Below are positions 35,917-45,193 of a DNA stretch of 64,000 nt, piece by piece (positions within the stretch are counted from its first letter, which is position 1; every line of letters begins with the position of its first letter). Under the pieces are notes generated by a model, which was not told where the DNA came from, did no database searches, and was given only the letters and a program-made list of their open reading frames with translations. Both the position numbers and the translations under genes were made by a program. This DNA comes from Bacillota bacterium (GTDB lineage Bacteria; Bacillota; Sulfobacillia; JAJYWN01; JAJZPE01): positions 19,693-83,692 of the forward strand of contig JAJYMC010000024.1 of NCBI GenBank assembly GCA_021787335.1, written 5' to 3'.

Positions 35917-36635
35917 TTACCCGCACCTCCCTGGTCGGTCACCGGTTTGGCGTAGAGGAACTGCAGCGGCCCGGAGTAGGCCGGGATGGTCACTTCCTGG
36001 GGCTTGGTCAGCCTGATGTCGATCTTCCAGAAGCTGAGCTGGTCGAGGACGCCGCCGCGCATCCGCAGGGAGTTCTCCAGGGTGGTCGGGTCGCCGACGG
36101 CCAGGATCTCCACCGGCGGCGCCGTCCGGGTGTTGTTGATCGAGATGGTCGGGCCCGCGCACCTTATCTCCGACCGCGCCACGAGCCGCTGGCCGTTGAC
36201 GGAGATGGCCTCGGCCCCCGCCGCCCGCAGTTCGTTGATGACCTTCAGGAGGTCGTCATCGTGGAGGATGAAGAGGTTCGGGTCCTCGCCCGGCTGCCGC
36301 GGGGCCTTTGAGTCGTCGAGGACCAGGCGGATGCCGGGGCCCTTGACGGCCACGGTGCCGGCCATGATCTGCGACTGCAGAAGGGCGTCCTGCATGCCCT
36401 GGTCGGTCTGCTGCCCCTTGGCCCCATCGGACAGCTGCTGGCGGAGGGTCGTCACCTCCGTGCGTAGCAGGTCGCGCTCTTGCTCAGCCTGCTGCAGCAT
36501 GACGCTTATCTCCTCGGAACGTTCGAAACTGAGCGGGTTTTGAATGTTGTGCTGGACCTTGAACTGGACGGCCAGCATGAGCCCGAGGACCATGCTGACC
36601 AGAGCGACTGCCCATGGACCTCCCTTTTTGCCCAT
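35913..36635 (-). CDS. DUF881 family division-cluster protein
   Basis: A 240-residue protein: one N-terminal membrane helix (about 7-25), coiled coil (about 40-70), then the DUF881 extracytoplasmic domain (GPGIRLVLDDSK, LLKVINELRAAGAEAISVNGQRL, then ISINNTRTAPPVEILAVGDP). It is the YlxX/YlxW type found between divIB and ftsZ in spore formers. ATG 36635 is preferred to GTG 36638 by ribosome-site spacing. Function unknown. Confidence 0.9.
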   Translation of the reverse strand: MGKKGGPWAVALVSMVLGLMLAVQFKVQHNIQNPLSFERSEEISVMLQQAEQERDLLRTEVTTLRQQLSDGAKGQQTDQGMQDALLQSQIMAGTVAVKGPGIRLVLDDSKAPRQPGEDPNLFILHDDDLLKVINELRAAGAEAISVNGQRLVARSEIRCAGPTISINNTRTAPPVEILAVGDPTTLENSLRMRGGVLDQLSFWKIDIRLTKPQEVTIPAYSGPLQFLYAKPVTDQGGAGK

Positions 36636-36676
36636 CACGGATCCCTCGTTTCTATCTTTGAGCCCGGAGCCTACGA

Positions 36677-37444
36677 CTACTTGTCCAGCTTGATCACGGG
36701 CGGGCCGTCGAACCTGAGGTCGATCTGGCGGACCGGCATCTTGCTGGCGGCGATATCATCGAGGATGCCGGCCAAGGCCTCGACCTTTCGACGGAGAAGG
36801 TCGCCGTCGGTCGGCCGGAACGACCCGAGGAGGACGGTCGCGTGGCCCGTGGTGTAAGCGGTGATGTCGCTGGTCCCATCGTCGCGGCCGGCGACATGGA
36901 CCTCGGCCAGCATGGCCCGGTGGGCGGCGTCGACGGCGCCGATGACGGCCAGGCCCGTCTGGAGGGCCTCGCTGTTGACGGTCAGACCGACCCGCCATTC
37001 CTCGGACCGGACCCCGGTCAGGACCGGCAACCCCAGACCGTAGTAGTTGTCCACCAGGGCCAGCACGCGGGCGTCCCCATCGACGACGAAGAAGGTGTTG
37101 TTGTTGGGGACGGCCGCCGTGGCCTCGCGTTCCTTGATCGCGATCACCAACCGGCCGGGGAACTCGCGGCGCACGGCCGCTTCCTTGATCCAGGGCTGGG
37201 CCTCCAGGCGGCGCTTGACCTCGGCCAGGTTGACCTGCCACAGGTTGGCCTTGGCCGGCAGACCGGCGGCCTGGACCACGTCCTGGTTGGCCAGTTTGAC
37301 GTTGCCGGTCACGGTCACGGTGGCGACGCGGAAATAGGCTGAACTCAAGAAGAAGAACAGCCCGATGCCGCCGAGCAACAACAGGTCGAAGAACAGGAAG
37401 ACGCGGCGCTGCGCGCGCCATCGGCGCCTTTTGACCACCGCCAC
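36677..37444 (-). CDS. divIB: Cell division protein DivIB/FtsQ
   Basis: A 255-residue bitopic protein: a basic cytosolic N terminus, one membrane helix (about 18-37), then a POTRA domain (FRVATVTVTGNVKLANQDVVQAAGL, KRRLEAQPWIKEAAVRREFPGRLVIAIKERE) and the beta domain. It links FtsL and the septal synthase in the divisome. GTG 37444 follows GGAGGG at 6 nt. It has its own consensus promoter upstream and heads the divIB-DUF881-sbp unit. Confidence 0.93.
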   Translation of the reverse strand: MAVVKRRRWRAQRRVFLFFDLLLLGGIGLFFFLSSAYFRVATVTVTGNVKLANQDVVQAAGLPAKANLWQVNLAEVKRRLEAQPWIKEAAVRREFPGRLVIAIKEREATAAVPNNNTFFVVDGDARVLALVDNYYGLGLPVLTGVRSEEWRVGLTVNSEALQTGLAVIGAVDAAHRAMLAEVHVAGRDDGTSDITAYTTGHATVLLGSFRPTDGDLLRRKVEALAGILDDIAASKMPVRQIDLRFDGPPVIKLDK

Positions 37445-37500
37445 TCAGGTCCCTCCGTGCCCGTGAAAACCAGCTATGAGACACAGTCCTCCAACGCTAG

Positions 37501-37529
37501 ATTCTAACGTCCGGTTGACGTTATGTCAA
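37501..37529 (-). promoter_or_regulatory. divIB operon promoter (TTGACA-17-TAGAAT)
   Basis: A perfect -35 TTGACA (37524-37529), 17 bp and -10 TAGAAT (37501-37506) on the minus strand, about 57 bp ahead of divIB. It lets the last part of the dcw cluster be transcribed separately from murA. Confidence 0.85.
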
Positions 37530-37552
37530 ACAAAAGGACTCGTCCATCGACT

Positions 37553-37597
37553 CGCTGAACCGTCGGCCGCTGAACCCTCGGCCGCTGAACCGTCGGC
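37553..37597. repeat. 15-bp tandem repeat, three copies
   Basis: Three adjacent copies of CGCTGAACCSTCGGC, the middle one differing by one base, between murA and divIB. A 66-codon minus-strand frame (37526-37726) starts at the murA stop (GTGA overlap) and would encode three ADGSA/AEGSA units here. Whether it is translated is unclear and I do not call it a gene. Confidence 0.75.
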
Positions 37598-37722
37598 CCA
37601 GATACGCGGCTTGGGCTTGTCCAAAGAACGGCCGAAAACCAGGCCGCGCCCGTTGACCGCGACGCGGCCTGGCACGGCGCCGGGGACGGCCCGCCCGTCG
37701 CTTCGACCGACAGGCGCGGCGC

Positions 37723-38985
37723 TCACTCGCGGCCGATGGCCGCTCCCAACGCCGACAACTTGGCCTCGAGCCCCTCGTAGCCGCGGTCGATGTGCTCGGT
37801 CCCCCTGACCTTCGTCACGCCTTCGGCCGCCAGCCCGGCGATGACCAGGGCCATCCCCCCGCGGAGGTCGGGCGCGGCCACCTCGGCCCCGGACAGGCCC
37901 GGGACCCCTTCAACGACGGCGGCCCGGCCCTCGACGCGGATCCTGGCCCCCATCCGCGACAGCTCCTCGACATGGTTGAAGCGCTTGTCGAAGACGGTCT
38001 CGGTGATCAGGCTGGTCCCTTCGGCCACCGTCATCAGGGCCATCGCCTGGGGCTGCAGGTCGGTCGGGAAGCCGGGGTACGGCAGGGTCTTGAAGTCGAC
38101 CGCCCGCAGTCTGGCGGTGGCGGTCACCATCAGCCCGGAGCGGCCCTCGGTGATGATCAGGCCGGCCTCCCGCATCTTGGCCATGGCCGCCTCGATGTGC
38201 TCCCCGACGACGTTCCTGAACTCGACATGGCCGCCGGCGACGCCCACCGCGGCCAGGAACGTGCCGGCCTCGATGCGGTCCGGGATGACCGAGTGCTCGG
38301 CGCCGTGTAGGGTGGCCACGCCGTCCACCCGGACGGAGTCCGAACCCGCCCCGGAGACCCTCCCGCCCATGGCGTTGAGGAAACGCTGCAGATCGGCGAT
38401 CTCCGGTTCCCGGGCGGCGTTGCGGATGACGGTCGTCCCCTCGGCCAGGATCGCCGCCATCATGACGTTCTCCGTCGCGCCGACGCTCGGGAAGTCGAGG
38501 TGGACTTCGCCGCCCCGCAGGGCGACGGCCTCGGCCTCGATATGACCGTAGCGCTCACGGAACTTGGCCCCCAGGGCGGAGAGGCCCCGCAGGTGCAGGT
38601 CGATGGGGCGCGGCCCGATGGCGCACCCGCCGGGGTAGGCCACGGTCGCCCGGCCCAGCCTGGCGAGGATTGGGCCCATGACGAAGATGGACGAGCGCAT
38701 CTGGCCCATCAGGTCGCCGGGGCCGACGTGGGTGTTCAGGCCGCCGGCGTGGATGGTGAGACTCCGCCCGCCGTCTCCCCCTCTTCCGGCTTCGACCTTC
38801 ACTCCGAGTGACCTGAGGATGTCCGTCATGACGGTCACATCGCGCAGGTCCGGGACCTCGTGGATGAAACAATCGCCGGGGCAGAGCAGCGTCGCCGCCA
38901 TGATCGGCAGGATCGCGTTCTTCGCCCCGCTCATCCTGACCTGACCTTCGAGTCTCCGGCCGCCTTCAATCACAAAAGAGCCCAC
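37723..38985 (-). CDS. murA: UDP-N-acetylglucosamine 1-carboxyvinyltransferase
   Basis: A 420-residue enzyme for the first committed step of peptidoglycan synthesis, transferring enolpyruvate from PEP. MSGAKNAILPIMAATLL lies near the start. The fosfomycin-target Cys121 is in YPGGCAIGPRPIDLHLRGL, and PGFPTDLQPQAMALM near residue 300. It occupies the place where murB or murA lies in Bacillota dcw clusters, between murC and divIB. Confidence 0.96.
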   Translation of the reverse strand: MGSFVIEGGRRLEGQVRMSGAKNAILPIMAATLLCPGDCFIHEVPDLRDVTVMTDILRSLGVKVEAGRGGDGGRSLTIHAGGLNTHVGPGDLMGQMRSSIFVMGPILARLGRATVAYPGGCAIGPRPIDLHLRGLSALGAKFRERYGHIEAEAVALRGGEVHLDFPSVGATENVMMAAILAEGTTVIRNAAREPEIADLQRFLNAMGGRVSGAGSDSVRVDGVATLHGAEHSVIPDRIEAGTFLAAVGVAGGHVEFRNVVGEHIEAAMAKMREAGLIITEGRSGLMVTATARLRAVDFKTLPYPGFPTDLQPQAMALMTVAEGTSLITETVFDKRFNHVEELSRMGARIRVEGRAAVVEGVPGLSGAEVAAPDLRGGMALVIAGLAAEGVTKVRGTEHIDRGYEGLEAKLSALGAAIGRE

Positions 38986-39026
38986 TTGGCCACCCCCGAA
39001 ACAGCCGGCCGAGGCGGCTGCCCACT

Positions 39027-39056
39027 ATCATACGGTGGGCGTGGCCGGTTGGTGAA
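39027..39056 (-). promoter_or_regulatory. Possible murA promoter
   Basis: TTCACC (39051-39056), 18 bp, TATGAT (39027-39032) on the minus strand in the 92-bp murC-murA gap; the -10 lies in a hairpin GCCCACCGTATGATAGTGGGC-like repeat. Candidate only. Confidence 0.35.
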
Positions 39057-39077
39057 AGGGGTGGGGCCCAGAAGGGC

Positions 39078-40466
39078 TCAGGAGAAGCGCGGTCCGGCTT
39101 CGAGACGCTTCAGCAGCTCCGGGCCGAGGGTGGTGACGTTGCCGGCCCCGGTGGTCAGGACGAGGTCGCCGGGGCGGACGGCCCGCGCGAGGGCGTCGAG
39201 GAGGTCCTCACGCCGCGGGTGATACTCCACGTGGCGGTGGCCGGACTCGCGGACCTGGTTCAGGAGGGTCTCCCCGGTGATGCCGGGGATGGGCGTCTCG
39301 CCGGCCGAGTAGATGTCCATCAGGAAGAGCAGGTCGGCCGCGGCGAAGGCCGAGCCGAACTCCTTGACCAGGTGCTTCGTCCGCGTGTAGCGGTGCGGTT
39401 GAAAGACGCAGATGACCCGGCCGAAGTTCTGGAGCCTGGCCGCCCGCAGAGTGGCGGCCACCTCCGTCGGGTGATGGGCGTAATCGTCGATGACGGTCAC
39501 CCCGCGGGCCTCGCCGACCCGCTCGAAGCGTCGCTCGGCGCCGATGAAGTCGTGCAGGGCCTCAGCGATGGCCGCGAAGGACAGGCCCGCCTCGAAGCCG
39601 ACGGCCACGGCGGCCAGGGCGTTCTGAACGTTGTGCCGGCCGGGCACGTTGAGCTGGAGGACACCCAGTTCCTGTCCCTTGAGCAGGACGCGGCAACTGC
39701 TCCCGGGCCCGTGGAAGCTGATGGCCGTAGTCGTCAGGTCGGCCGGCCCGTCCAGGGCGTAGGTGACCTTGCGACCTGGGTACCGTCCCCCGATCTCCCG
39801 GACCAGGGCGTTGTCGTAGCCGAGGACGGCCAGCCCGTCCGGCGGGACGTCGCGCAGGAACTGGTCGAAGGCCTCGACGATGCGCTCCAGGGTCCCGTAA
39901 TGGTCGAGGTGGTCGGCCTCGATGTTGGTGACCACGGCGATGGCCGGGTGGAGCTTCAGAAAGGACCCGTCGCTCTCGTCGGCCTCGGCGACCACGTAAC
40001 TCCCCCGGCCGAGGGCGGCGTTGGCTCCGAGGTTGCGGACCTCTCCCCCGACGACGTAGGTGGGATCGAGCCCGCCACGGTGGAGGGCCAGGGCGATCAT
40101 CGACGAGGTGGTGGTCTTGCCGTGGCAACCGGCCACCGCCACCGACCGGCCGGAACGCATGATCTCCGCAAGCACCTCGGCCCGCCGCTTGATCGGCAGG
40201 CCCAGGCGCCGGGCGGCCTGGAGTTCCTCGTTGAAGGTGGGGATGGCCGACGACATGACGACCACGTCGGGCAGATGGCCGTCGGGGCCGGTCAGGTTGT
40301 CCGCCCTCTGGCCGGCCCTGACCTCCGCGCCCATCTCGGCCAACTTCCGGGCATGGATCGAGATGGCCAGGTCGGAACCGCTGACCCGGTGTCCCATCTC
40401 CTGGAGCACTTTGGCGATCCCGCTCATGCCCGAACCGCCGATTCCGATGAAGTGGTAGTGACTCAT
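39078..40466 (-). CDS. murC: UDP-N-acetylmuramate-L-alanine ligase
   Basis: A 462-residue Mur ligase adding L-Ala to UDP-MurNAc. The Rossmann-like start HFIGIGGSGMSGIAKVL, ATP loop VAGCHGKTTTSSMIAL (about 110-125), EADESDGSFL and a C-terminal DYAHHPTEVAATL mark the family. It follows murG by 7 bp. The MurC position directly after murG replaces the Bacillus murG-murB order. Confidence 0.96.
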   Translation of the reverse strand: MSHYHFIGIGGSGMSGIAKVLQEMGHRVSGSDLAISIHARKLAEMGAEVRAGQRADNLTGPDGHLPDVVVMSSAIPTFNEELQAARRLGLPIKRRAEVLAEIMRSGRSVAVAGCHGKTTTSSMIALALHRGGLDPTYVVGGEVRNLGANAALGRGSYVVAEADESDGSFLKLHPAIAVVTNIEADHLDHYGTLERIVEAFDQFLRDVPPDGLAVLGYDNALVREIGGRYPGRKVTYALDGPADLTTTAISFHGPGSSCRVLLKGQELGVLQLNVPGRHNVQNALAAVAVGFEAGLSFAAIAEALHDFIGAERRFERVGEARGVTVIDDYAHHPTEVAATLRAARLQNFGRVICVFQPHRYTRTKHLVKEFGSAFAAADLLFLMDIYSAGETPIPGITGETLLNQVRESGHRHVEYHPRREDLLDALARAVRPGDLVLTTGAGNVTTLGPELLKRLEAGPRFS

Positions 40467-40473
40467 GCTTGTC

Positions 40474-41610
40474 TCACCTTGATGAACTGGACCGGTGCCG
40501 CGTTCGGACGATCGACCTGATCTCCCGCCCGATCTCCGCCGCCGCCGATGGGCGGCCCATCTCCCGCGCGGCCTTGGTCATGGCGGCCAGCCGGTCCGGG
40601 TCGTCGAGCAACGCCTGGACCTGGCCGGCGATGGCCTCCCCGGTCAGGGCGGCGTCGGCGATGATGATGGCCGCCCCCCTGGACGCCAGGGCCTGCGCGT
40701 TGTACTCCTGATGGTTGTGGGTCACGTTCGGCGAGGGGACGAGGATGGCCGGGATGCCCATCGCCGTAAGCTCAGCCACGGTTATCCCGCCGGCCCGGGT
40801 GACCGCCAGGTCGGCGCAGGCCAGGGCGGCGTCCTGGTTATAGAGGTAGGGCACGAGGACCAGGTTCCGCTGCGCGGCCGGGTCGAACCCGGCTCGCGTC
40901 ATGGCCTCGACGGTGGCTTGGTGGTGGGTCGTCCCGGTGGCGAAGACGACCTGCAGGTCGCCTCGGGTCAGGAGCTTCGGCAGGGCCTCGATCATGGCCC
41001 GGTTGATGGTCTCGGCGCCGCGGCTCCCGCCGAAGACGAGGAGGGTCCGCCGCTCCGGGTCGAGCCCCATGGCGGCCAGGGCCTCGGGCCGCTTGCGGTC
41101 GAGGATCTCGCTCCGGATGGGGTTGCCGGTGACGACGACCTTGCCAGGGGTGGCGAAGTACTTGCGGGCGTCGTCGAAAGGCACGGCGATGCGGGTCACG
41201 AAGGGCGACAGGAGCCGGTTGGTCAGCCCCGGGAAGACGTTCTGTTCCTGGATCAGCGTGGGCAGGCCGGACACCGCCCCCATCAGGACGACCGGGCCGC
41301 AGACATAGCCGCCGGTGCCGACGACCACGTCCGGCCGGAAACGCCGGATGATCCGAGCGGCTTGGAGGCAGGCCCCGGCCGCCTTGACCACGCCGGTGAT
41401 CCGTTCCGCGGCCGATTTGCGCAGGATGCCTTTGACGTCGATGGTGGCGAAGGCCAGGCCGGCCCGGGGGACCAGGTCGGCCTCGAGGCCGTCGCGGGTG
41501 CCGACGTAAAGGATCTCGCCCTTGGGGTCCTGCTCCGCCAGGACGCGGGCGATGGCCAGGGCCGGGTTGACGTGGCCGCCCGTGCCGCCGCCGGCTATCA
41601 GTGTGCGCAC
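40474..41610 (-). CDS. murG: UDP-GlcNAc:lipid I GlcNAc-transferase
   Basis: A 378-residue GT28 glycosyltransferase making lipid II at the inner membrane face. N-terminal GGGTGGHVNPALAIA, GTGGYVCGPVVL near residue 98, NRLLSPFVTRIAVPF, and the donor-site region LVFGGSRGAETIN and AVTRAGGITVAELTAMGIPAILVP are present. It is 12 bp downstream of ftsW. Confidence 0.96.
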   Translation of the reverse strand: MRTLIAGGGTGGHVNPALAIARVLAEQDPKGEILYVGTRDGLEADLVPRAGLAFATIDVKGILRKSAAERITGVVKAAGACLQAARIIRRFRPDVVVGTGGYVCGPVVLMGAVSGLPTLIQEQNVFPGLTNRLLSPFVTRIAVPFDDARKYFATPGKVVVTGNPIRSEILDRKRPEALAAMGLDPERRTLLVFGGSRGAETINRAMIEALPKLLTRGDLQVVFATGTTHHQATVEAMTRAGFDPAAQRNLVLVPYLYNQDAALACADLAVTRAGGITVAELTAMGIPAILVPSPNVTHNHQEYNAQALASRGAAIIIADAALTGEAIAGQVQALLDDPDRLAAMTKAAREMGRPSAAAEIGREIRSIVRTRHRSSSSR

Positions 41611-41622
41611 GTGCCCACCGCC

Positions 41623-42723
41623 TTAGACTACGGAGTACTTGGAGATGTTGAGGAGGATGCCGACCCCCATCATCGTGAAGACCAGCGACGAACCGCCGGA
41701 GCTGATGAACGGGAGAGGGATGCCGGTGATCGGCAGCGAGGCCGTGACCACCCCGATGTTGATGATGAGCTGAAGGGCGATCATCGTCGTCAGGCCGGCC
41801 GCGAGGACGCTCGCGAAGGCGTCCGGGGCCGAGATGGCGACCTTATAGCCGCGCCAGATGAGGACGAAGAAGAGGAGCAGGATGACCGCCGCGCCGATGA
41901 AGCCGAGTTCCTCGGCGATGATGGCGAAGATGAAGTCGGTGTGGGCCTCGGGCAGATAGAACAGCTTCTGCCGGCTGCGGCCGAGTCCGACCCCGAAGAG
42001 GCCGCCGGAGCCCAGGGCGTAGAGGGCCTGGATGATGTGATAGCCCGTGTCGCTCGGGTCGGCCCACGGGTTGAGGAAGGCGAAGAAGCGACGCCGACGG
42101 TAGTCGGCGCTGAAGATGGCCGCCCCGAGGACCGGCAGGGCCGACAGGGCCAGGCCGACCAGGTGGGCCGGACGCGCGCCGGAGACGAAGAGCATCAGGA
42201 AGACCGTCCCGGCCAGGGCGACGGCGGTGCCGAGGTCCGGCTCGCCCATGATCAACAGGCCGGCGGCGCCGAGGATGGCCAGGACGGGGATGACCCCGCG
42301 CCAGAAGTCCTGGACCCGGCCCGCCCCTCGGGTCAGGAAGTGGGCCAGGTAGATGACCAGCGTCAGTTTGGCCATCTCCGACGGCTGGATGGCGTACGAG
42401 CCGAACCCGACCCAGCGGCGGGCGCCGTTGATCTCCCGGCCGATGCCGGGGACGAGGACGATGGCCAAGAGGAAGAACGAGAAGACGACGATGGGGATGG
42501 CGTAGCGCCTCAGGTGCCAGTAGTCGAAGTTCATCAGGAAGAGCATCCCGATGAGGCCGACGACCGCCCAGCCGGCCTGGCGTTTGAGGAAGTAGAGGGC
42601 GTCCTTGAACTGCATCTCGGACTTGATGGAGCTGGCCGAGTAGACCATCACCATGCCGATGGCCAGGATGGTCATCGCCACGGCGAAGATGACGAAATCC
42701 GGACTCTGTTTGCGCCGGGCCAT
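41623..42723 (-). CDS. ftsW: FtsW/SpoVE-type septal peptidoglycan polymerase (SEDS)
   Basis: A 366-residue SEDS glycosyltransferase with ten hydrophobic segments. Family landmarks are GMVMVYSASSI in helix 1, GAKRWVG-like INGARRWVGFGSYAIQPSEMAKLTLVIYLA, EPDLGTAVAL, EAHTDFIFAIIAEELGF, and PLPFISSGGSSLVFTM near the end. It works with the PASTA transpeptidase of the same cluster. It follows mraY by 27 bp; murD, which usually separates them, is absent. Whether it serves vegetative division, sporulation (SpoVE) or both cannot be told. Confidence 0.95.
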   Translation of the reverse strand: MARRKQSPDFVIFAVAMTILAIGMVMVYSASSIKSEMQFKDALYFLKRQAGWAVVGLIGMLFLMNFDYWHLRRYAIPIVVFSFFLLAIVLVPGIGREINGARRWVGFGSYAIQPSEMAKLTLVIYLAHFLTRGAGRVQDFWRGVIPVLAILGAAGLLIMGEPDLGTAVALAGTVFLMLFVSGARPAHLVGLALSALPVLGAAIFSADYRRRRFFAFLNPWADPSDTGYHIIQALYALGSGGLFGVGLGRSRQKLFYLPEAHTDFIFAIIAEELGFIGAAVILLLFFVLIWRGYKVAISAPDAFASVLAAGLTTMIALQLIINIGVVTASLPITGIPLPFISSGGSSLVFTMMGVGILLNISKYSVV

Positions 42724-42750
42724 CGCGTCCTCTCCTTCCGCCGTGGCCGT

Positions 42751-43713
42751 CTAGCCCCAGTTCCTGAGGCCGAGGAAGCCGATGATGACGAAGATCGCCG
42801 CCGCCAGCCAGAAGCGCGTGGCCACCTGGGTCTCGCTCCAGCCGAGGAGCTCGAAGTGATGGTGCAGCGGGGCCATCTTGAAGACCCGCCGGCCGGTCAG
42901 CCGGAACGACACCACCTGGATGATGTCGGAGACGGCCTCGAGGACGAACAGGCCGCCGGTGAACACGAGGAGCAGTTCGGTCTTGGTCAGCACGGCCAGA
43001 GCCGCCAGGGCCCCGCCCAGAGACAGCGCCCCCAGGTCGCCCATGATGACCCTGGCCGGGTGGAGGTTGTAGACGAGGTAGCCCAGCAGCGCGCCGACCA
43101 TGGTCAGGGACAGCAGGCCGAGTTCGAGCCGGTCGCCGGCGATGGCGATGAGGGCGTAGGCGGCGGAGACGATGACCATCGCCCCGGCGGCCAGACCGTC
43201 CACGCCGTCGGTGAGGTTGACCGAGTTGGAGGTGGCGATAACGACGAGGACCACCAGGACCGGGTAGAAGTAACCGAGGTCGATGGTCGTCGCGGTGAAC
43301 GGGATGCCGACCGTCGGCGGCAGGCCGACAACATTGGTCGCCCCGAGGCTCAGGACGAGGCCGATGAGGACCTGACCGACCAGCTTGTGCCGGGCCTTCA
43401 GGCCCAGCGGGCGGTGCAGGACGACCTTGCGGAAGTCATCCATGAAACCGATGGCCCCGAGCCCGAAGGCGGTGAAGAGGACGAGGCCGACCGAGGCGTT
43501 CAAGGGGACGAAGACGAGGGTCGCGACGACGATGCCCAGGAGGAAGATGAGTCCGCCCATGGTCGGTACGCCGGCCTTCTTGAGGTGGGTCTGAGGCCCG
43601 TCAATGCGGACACTCTGCCCCAGCTTCAGCCGCTGCAGGAACCGGATGATGGGCACACCCACCGCCGCGGCGACCACGAAGGCCAGCCCCGGGGCCAGAA
43701 TCAGTCTTTCCAA
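42751..43713 (-). CDS. mraY: Phospho-N-acetylmuramoyl-pentapeptide transferase
   Basis: A 320-residue polytopic enzyme forming lipid I. Motifs: KKAGVPTMGG near residue 46, FGLGAIGFMDDFRKV (catalytic Asp pair region), SNSVNLTDGVDGLAAG and the C-terminal HHHFELLGWSETQVATRFWL. About ten membrane helices. It lies directly between murF and ftsW. Confidence 0.97.
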   Translation of the reverse strand: MERLILAPGLAFVVAAAVGVPIIRFLQRLKLGQSVRIDGPQTHLKKAGVPTMGGLIFLLGIVVATLVFVPLNASVGLVLFTAFGLGAIGFMDDFRKVVLHRPLGLKARHKLVGQVLIGLVLSLGATNVVGLPPTVGIPFTATTIDLGYFYPVLVVLVVIATSNSVNLTDGVDGLAAGAMVIVSAAYALIAIAGDRLELGLLSLTMVGALLGYLVYNLHPARVIMGDLGALSLGGALAALAVLTKTELLLVFTGGLFVLEAVSDIIQVVSFRLTGRRVFKMAPLHHHFELLGWSETQVATRFWLAAAIFVIIGFLGLRNWG

Positions 43714-43738
43714 AGCTCCACCACTCCCAACGAACGCG

Positions 43739-45193
43739 TCAGGTCGCCTTGAGGGCGCCGGTGATCTCCTCCATCTTCATCCCGCGCGAACCCTTGACCA
43801 GCACCGTGTCCCTTGGCCGGAGCCAGGCCCGGGCCACCCTGACGGCCTCGGCGTTGGAGGCGCAGGTGGTCACGAGCGAGGCGTCGTAGCCCGCGGCGAC
43901 CGCGGCCCGGGCGATGACCGCCCCGAGGTCGCCGACGGTGATCAGGCGGCCGATCCCGAACTCGCGGACGGCCCGGCCGATCTCCTCGTGGCCCGCCTCG
44001 GCGGCCGCCCCGAGTTCGAGCATGTTGCCGAGGATGGCCGTCGAGCGCCCTCTCCCGGCCACTTCCTTCAGGATGCCGAGGGCCGCCCGCATGGAGGCCG
44101 GTCCGGCGTTGTAGGTGTCGTCGATGATGGTCAGGCCGGCGGCGTGGACCACCGCCAGGCGCATGGCCGAACGCCGGGGCGCGGCCAGTCCGGCGGCGAT
44201 GTCGGTCAGGCTCATCCCGAGGGCCCGCCCGACGGCCACGGCCGCCAGGGCGTTGCCGACGTTGTGTCGTCCGGGGATGGGGACGACGACCTCGAACCGC
44301 TCGGTCACCCCCGCTCCCGCCCCCGCCGGGTCGGCCACCGCGACCCGCCCGCGGACCCCCTTCTCCCCCAGCGTCTCGAACTCCTCGGCCCGGACCTCGC
44401 AATCCGGCCCGGCACCGTAGTAGACGACCCGCGCCCGGGTCAGACCGCTGATGGACCGGCAGAGGGGGTCGTCCCCATTGAGTACGGCCAGCCCGTCCGC
44501 GGGCAGGCCCTCGATGAGTTCCGCCTTGGCCCGGGCGATGTTCTCGATGGACCCCAGCAGTTCCAGATGGGTCGGTCCGATGTTGGTGATGAGCCCGATG
44601 GACGGCCGGGCGATGCCCGCCAGATAGGCGATCTCGCCGCGCCCCCGCATGCCCATCTCAAAGACCCCGACCTGGTGCCGGCGCTCGAGTTCGAGCACGG
44701 TCAGGGGCAGACCGACCTCAGTGTTCAGGTTGCCCTCGTTGGCCAGGGTCTCGAAAGACCGGCTGAGCACACCGGCCAGGAGGTCCTTGGTGGTCGTCTT
44801 ACCGACGCTCCCGGTGACGCCGACGACCGGCAGGTCGAAGCGGCGCCGGTAATCGGCGGCCAGCCGGCCCAGGGCGTCCACCGTATCGTCGACCTGGATG
44901 ACCGCCAGCCCGGGCGGCGCCTCGACGGCCCTCGAGACGAGGGCCGCGGCCGCCCCGGCCGCCGCCGCCACGTTCAAAAAGGTGTGACCATCGACCCGCT
45001 CCCCGGGGATGGCCACAAAGAGGTCGCCGGAGCGCACCCGACGGCTGTCGGAAGCCGCGCCCGTGATCAGGGCATCGGAGGGACCGGCCACGACCGCTCC
45101 CCCGCCGACCGCGGCCGCCTCGGCCGCCGTGAACCTCTTCTCCCGGATGGGGCTACCGGCCCGCTCCGGACTTCCGCCGACGCGCGCCGTCAT
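43739..45193 (-). CDS. murF: UDP-MurNAc-tripeptide D-Ala-D-Ala ligase
   Basis: A 484-residue Mur ligase completing the pentapeptide. ATP loop VVGVTGSVGKTTTKDLLAGVL (about 123-143), then EMGMRGRGEIAYLAGIARP, IDDTYNAGPASMRAAL and NMLELGAAAEAGHEEIGR are MurF hallmarks. The ATG overlaps the murE stop by four bases, indicating coupled translation. Confidence 0.96.
   Translation of the reverse strand: MTARVGGSPERAGSPIREKRFTAAEAAAVGGGAVVAGPSDALITGAASDSRRVRSGDLFVAIPGERVDGHTFLNVAAAAGAAAALVSRAVEAPPGLAVIQVDDTVDALGRLAADYRRRFDLPVVGVTGSVGKTTTKDLLAGVLSRSFETLANEGNLNTEVGLPLTVLELERRHQVGVFEMGMRGRGEIAYLAGIARPSIGLITNIGPTHLELLGSIENIARAKAELIEGLPADGLAVLNGDDPLCRSISGLTRARVVYYGAGPDCEVRAEEFETLGEKGVRGRVAVADPAGAGAGVTERFEVVVPIPGRHNVGNALAAVAVGRALGMSLTDIAAGLAAPRRSAMRLAVVHAAGLTIIDDTYNAGPASMRAALGILKEVAGRGRSTAILGNMLELGAAAEAGHEEIGRAVREFGIGRLITVGDLGAVIARAAVAAGYDASLVTTCASNAEAVRVARAWLRPRDTVLVKGSRGMKMEEITGALKAT

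Noticed and set aside
40495..43752. A 1085-codon open frame on the plus strand
   Set aside because: It is antisense to murG, ftsW and mraY. GC-rich third positions on the minus strand suppress stops on the other strand, and the translation is low-complexity Asp/Gly/Arg/Glu without motifs.
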